A DNA stretch of 64,000 nucleotides from Micromonospora ureilytica (lineage in GTDB: Bacteria > Actinomycetota > Actinomycetes > Mycobacteriales > Micromonosporaceae), in contig NZ_JADOTX010000001.1 in assembly GCF_015751765.1 (NCBI RefSeq), positions 930,001 to 994,000 on the forward strand. Reading direction: 5' to 3'. This document shows, piece after piece, positions 60,861 through 64,000 of the stretch (its first letter is position 1; every line of letters starts with the position of its first letter). The position numbers and the translations under genes were made by a program. The notes beneath the pieces are model-generated. The model did not search any database and had not been told where the DNA came from. It saw only the letters and a list, made by a program, of their open reading frames with translations.

Positions 60861-62093
60861 CTATCTGGTCGGAGTCGGGACGCGTCGGATCCGGTCTCCG
60901 GTCCAGGCCGCTTCGAGGATCGCGGTCAGGCTGGCGGTGTCGGTCGGGCCTGGATGGTTCTGGATCAAGCGGGTGACGCCACTGGCCATCTCCGCGAAGC
61001 GCGGGAGGTCGGCGCGTGCCACGCCGATGTCCGCCAAGGTGCGGGGGATGCCGATGTCGGTAAGGAGCCCGTCGAGCCAGGCGAGGAACGTGTCTGCGGC
61101 CTCGGCATCCGAGGCGTCGGCCACGTCGAGCCCGCACACCTTGGCGAGGATGGCCAACCGGTCGCTGATGGCATCCCTGGCCGCGTCCAGGGCGTAGGGC
61201 AGTAGCAGCCCGACGCCCAGGCCGTGCGGTGTGTGCGTGGCTGCGCCGATGGGGTACTGGAGAGCGTGCGGGGCCGCATTGCCCGCGTGGGAAAACGCGA
61301 GCCCGGCGAGCATGGACCCATAGGACATGTCCGCCCGCGCAATCGTGTCGCCTCCGTCCCTGACAGCACGACGCAAGCTACGGGCGATCCGCTCCGCGGC
61401 CAGGAGCGCGTAGTGGTCGGTGATCGGGTTGCGGCCGAGGAACACCTGCTCCACCGGGTCGCGCGGTCCGTGGGCCCGGGGTCGCGCGGTGTAGCTCTCC
61501 ACAGCGTGACATAACGCGTCGATGCCGGAGTGGGCGGTGACGGTCGGAGGGCAGGTGTAGGTGAGTTCGGGGTCGACGATGGCGAAGTCGGGCACGATGT
61601 GGACGCTGGAAACCCCCACCTTCAGCTCGCGGTCCGGGTCGGTCAGCACCGAGACGGGTGTGAGTTCGGAGCCGGTGCCTGACGTCGTCGGGACCGCGAC
61701 GAGAGGAATCGTCGGCCCCGGCACCTTCGACTCGCCGTAGTAGTCGCGCGGCGTCCCACCGTGGCGCCGGATGACGCCGACGATTTTGGCGAGGTCGATC
61801 ACCGTGCCACCCCCGATGGCGAGGATCACGTTGGCGTCCACCTCGGCGGCGACCGAGACGGCCAGGGCGACATCGGTGAGTGGCACGTCGGGAGTCGCGT
61901 CGGAGAACACCGCGACGACCTCGACCTTTTCCCGTACGGCGGCAACGATGTCGGCCACGCCCGGCTGCCCCAGAAGAACCTGGTCGGTCACGATGAGGAC
62001 TCGGGAGCCACTCTCGGCCACCACTCGTGGGATGTTCTGCGCGACCCCTTCGCCCACGATCAGCTGGCGTGGTCCGCGGACGGTCTCAAGCAT
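60861..62093 (-). CDS. iron-containing alcohol dehydrogenase
   Basis: 410-residue group III (iron-type) alcohol dehydrogenase. NAD loop AIGGGTVIDLAKIVG (about 93-107), PTTSGTGSELTPVSVL, the metal His motifs HSGIDALCHAVES and FSHAGNAAPHALQYPIG plus HTPHG. GGAGAGG precedes the ATG. Oxidises alcohols or 4-hydroxy acids, or reduces maleylacetate in related enzymes. Its neighbour is a succinate-semialdehyde-type dehydrogenase, so 4-hydroxybutyrate dehydrogenase is a possible activity (inference). Confidence 0.9.
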   Translation of the reverse strand: MLETVRGPRQLIVGEGVAQNIPRVVAESGSRVLIVTDQVLLGQPGVADIVAAVREKVEVVAVFSDATPDVPLTDVALAVSVAAEVDANVILAIGGGTVIDLAKIVGVIRRHGGTPRDYYGESKVPGPTIPLVAVPTTSGTGSELTPVSVLTDPDRELKVGVSSVHIVPDFAIVDPELTYTCPPTVTAHSGIDALCHAVESYTARPRAHGPRDPVEQVFLGRNPITDHYALLAAERIARSLRRAVRDGGDTIARADMSYGSMLAGLAFSHAGNAAPHALQYPIGAATHTPHGLGVGLLLPYALDAARDAISDRLAILAKVCGLDVADASDAEAADTFLAWLDGLLTDIGIPRTLADIGVARADLPRFAEMASGVTRLIQNHPGPTDTASLTAILEAAWTGDRIRRVPTPTR

Positions 62094-62231
62094 GTCAGTG
62101 CCTCTCCGGAACGTCGGCGGCGATGTGCTGGGCGGACGTCCAGGTCACCTGCGAGACCGGGACGGCGTCGGCAGGGTTGGCGGCCCGGGTGGCGCGGGCG
62201 CGCGCGGCGGGCGCCCGGCGCAGCAGGCCGG

Positions 62232-63692
62232 TCACGGTAGGTCGATCGCCACGTAGGTGAGGTCGAGGTACTCAAGGATGCCCTCGTGCGACCCCTCCTT
62301 GCCGATCCCGGACTGCTTCACGCCTCCGAACGGAGCTGACGGGTCCGATATCAAACCACGGTTGATGCCGAGCATCCCGGTATCCAGCCCCTCGGCGAAC
62401 CGGAGCGCCCGCTGGAGGTCACGGGTGAAGACGTATCCGGCCAGGCCGTGCTCGGTGTCATTGGCCTTCGCCATCACCTCGTCGTCGGACGTGAACGAGA
62501 TGATCGGCGCCACCGGGCCGAAGATCTCCGCCTCCAGCATCCGTGCGTCGTCGGGCACGTCGACGATGACAGTGGGCGGGTAGAAGTGGCCCGGCCCATC
62601 CGGACGCTCGCCGCCCACCACGACCCGGGCGCCGCGATCGACCGCGTCGGCGACGAGCTCGTCGATCTTGGCGACCGAGGCCTCGTCGATCAGCGCTCCG
62701 ACGTTCACGCCGTCGTCGAGACCATGGCCCACCGACAGTGCGCCCATCCGCTCGGCGAAGCGTGCCGTGAACTCCTCGCGCACCGGCTCCTCGACGTAGA
62801 TCCGGTTGGCCGCGATGCAGGACTCGCCGATGTTGCGCATCTTGGCCACCATGGCACCGTCGAGCGCGACGTCCAGGTCAGCGTCGGCACACACGATCAA
62901 GGCCGCGTTGCCGCCCAGTTCCATGGAGGTGCGCAGCACGTTGTCCGCGGCCTGTCGTAGCAGCACGCGCCCGACCTCGGTCGACCCGGTGAACGAGAGC
63001 TTGCGGGTCCTACCGTCGGCCAGCAGCGCGGAGACCACCTTCCCGGAACGCTTGGTGGTCACCACGTTGACGACGCCCGGGGGAACGCCGACCTCCTCCA
63101 TGATGCGGGCCAGCAACAGCATGGTGAGTGGCGTCTGGCCTGCCGGCTTGGTGATCGTCGTGCAGCCCGCGGCCAGTGCAGGAGCGATCTTGCGGGCACC
63201 CATGGCCAACGGAAAGTTCCAGGGCGTCACGAAGACGCACGGTCCGACCGGCTTCGGCACGGTGAGGATGCGATATCCACCTGCGGGAGCGATGCTGAAG
63301 CGACCCTCGACGCGCACCGCCTCCTCGGCGAACCAACGGAAGAACTCGGCGCCGTACGCCACTTCCCCCCGAGCCTCGGCGAGCGGCTTGCCCATCTCGA
63401 GCGTTATCAGCCGGGCGATGTCCTCGGATCGCTCGGTAAGCGCCCGGTACGTCGCGGTCAACAACTCCGACCGTTTCCGCGGCGGGGTCGCCGCCCACTC
63501 CGCCATTGCCCTGTTCGCCGCGTCCAGAGCGGCGAGCCCGTCAGCGGCGTCGGCGTCCGCCACCTCGGCGATGGTCTTGCCGGTGGCCGGGTCCTCGACG
63601 GCGAAGGTGGCTCCGCTCGCGGCGTCGCGCCAGGCGTCGCCGATCCGGAGTCGCCGGTGCTCGGGGGCCAGGACGTTCATCGGGTCACTCAT
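62232..63692 (-). CDS. NAD(P)-dependent succinate-semialdehyde dehydrogenase-type aldehyde dehydrogenase
   Basis: 486-residue aldehyde dehydrogenase. Catalytic Glu in MELGGNAALIV (about 255-265), nucleophilic Cys in NIGESCIAANRIYV (about 290), and FVTPWNFPLAMGARKIAPAL as the NAD-binding motif. The layout fits the GabD group. AGGAGG precedes the ATG at 63692. It is 138 nt from the iron alcohol dehydrogenase in the same direction and probably acts after it, oxidising the resulting semialdehyde. Confidence 0.9.
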   Translation of the reverse strand: MSDPMNVLAPEHRRLRIGDAWRDAASGATFAVEDPATGKTIAEVADADAADGLAALDAANRAMAEWAATPPRKRSELLTATYRALTERSEDIARLITLEMGKPLAEARGEVAYGAEFFRWFAEEAVRVEGRFSIAPAGGYRILTVPKPVGPCVFVTPWNFPLAMGARKIAPALAAGCTTITKPAGQTPLTMLLLARIMEEVGVPPGVVNVVTTKRSGKVVSALLADGRTRKLSFTGSTEVGRVLLRQAADNVLRTSMELGGNAALIVCADADLDVALDGAMVAKMRNIGESCIAANRIYVEEPVREEFTARFAERMGALSVGHGLDDGVNVGALIDEASVAKIDELVADAVDRGARVVVGGERPDGPGHFYPPTVIVDVPDDARMLEAEIFGPVAPIISFTSDDEVMAKANDTEHGLAGYVFTRDLQRALRFAEGLDTGMLGINRGLISDPSAPFGGVKQSGIGKEGSHEGILEYLDLTYVAIDLP

Positions 63693-63780
63693 TGCGTCGC
63701 CTCCTGTGATCTTCCTGGTGATGTCCGGCGTGCCTCAGCGATCGCGCCATGCGTGTCGACGGACGGGTCACCCGGCGCGG

Positions 63781-64000
63781 TTATCGCCCAGCCTCGGACA
63801 GCGACAGCCCGGTGCCCGCATCGAACAGGTGCGCACGGTCCAGGTCGACAGTGACAAGCAGCCGTTCGCCCGGCGTACCGGTGACTGTGGGTCGTGCCTT
63901 GACCTTGAGGATCTCCGTTCCCACTCGGACGTCGACCACCGTGCGGTCACCCAGCGGCTCAAGTCCGTAGAGTTCCCCCGACAACGACGCGTCCCCACGC
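63781..64000 (-). CDS. sugar-type ABC transporter ATPase, C-terminal fragment (extends beyond window)
   Basis: The reading frame continues past the right edge. What is visible is the C-terminal TOBE/OB-fold domain of a UgpC/MalK-like ATPase: LSGELYGLEPLGDRTVVDVR, then PTVTGTPGERLLVTVDLDRA and HLFDAGTGLSLSEAGR. The catalytic ATPase domain lies outside. Same orientation as the dehydrogenases, so it may be the first gene of an operon for uptake and catabolism of a sugar or small acid. Confidence 0.8.
   Translation of the reverse strand, partial: RGDASLSGELYGLEPLGDRTVVDVRVGTEILKVKARPTVTGTPGERLLVTVDLDRAHLFDAGTGLSLSEAGR

Noticed and set aside
62060..62275. Short minus-strand frame between the alcohol and semialdehyde dehydrogenases
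   Set aside because: Arg/Pro-rich translation overlapping both gene ends with no start site; no gene in the 138-nt gap.

Overview
The window is high-GC DNA (most third codon positions G or C) with densely packed genes, many GTG/TTG starts and 4-nt stop/start overlaps. Its content points to an actinomycete: a large ATP-binding LuxR (LAL) regulator, a GPP34-family protein, a LtrA-like membrane protein, a streptogrisin-like protease, an LPXTG surface protein, NarL-type two-component systems and an NRPS. A Micromonosporaceae host (Micromonospora-like) is my best guess, but it is inferred from the overall flavour and not proven.

Region 1 (1-5.1 kb) is the right end of a biosynthetic cluster. It holds the last module of an NRPS (adenylation end, carrier domain, thioesterase) fused to an MFS exporter, then a fold-type-II PLP enzyme and a membrane di-iron desaturase/hydroxylase in one operon. 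The thioesterase carries Cys in place of the nucleophilic Ser. The desaturase stop codon directly abuts a broken TIGR01777-type epimerase gene, which looks like the cluster boundary.

Region 2 (5.2-12.9 kb) is accessory DNA: a MerR regulator with an operator-like promoter before an oxidoreductase, a LURP-one-like protein, a MarR fragment, an integrase-like N-terminal fragment joined to a small orphan gene, a DUF4262 protein and an LPXTG-anchored protein.

Region 3 (12.9-30.9 kb) holds secreted and redox enzymes: a penicillin-acylase-family hydrolase with a discoidin-like domain, an AhpD-like protein with a TetR regulator, msrB-msrA, a second oxidoreductase, a sulfite-oxidase-like protein followed by a collapsed reductase gene, a 2062-residue subtilisin-like protease with two malectin-like domains, and a LAL regulator.

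Region 4 (31-58 kb) contains three separate modules that each pair an ABC exporter with a NarL-type sensor kinase and response regulator (31.0-34.5, 38.9-42.4 and 52.4-58.1 kb). Each has a good inverted repeat in the intergenic region where its promoter should lie. Between them are a membrane hydrolase, LtrA, a HAD hydrolase, LysE, a TetR/hydrolase pair with twin operators, a zinc/manganese ABC operon (lipoprotein, ATPase, two permeases) ending in an ArsR-HAD chimeric remnant, and a TetR/FAD-monooxygenase divergent pair with tandem operators.

Region 5 (58-64 kb) carries a secreted protein and a chymotrypsin-like protease, an NTF2-like protein, and a catabolic set (iron alcohol dehydrogenase, succinate-semialdehyde-type dehydrogenase and the end of a sugar-type ABC ATPase).

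A recurring theme is short in-frame gene remnants (4574-5110, 7502-7822, 8891-9055, 20482-20718, 49610-49945, 52292-52353), which suggests repeated deletion in this part of the chromosome. I saw no tRNA, rRNA, CRISPR array or intact insertion sequence, although I could not run a structural search.
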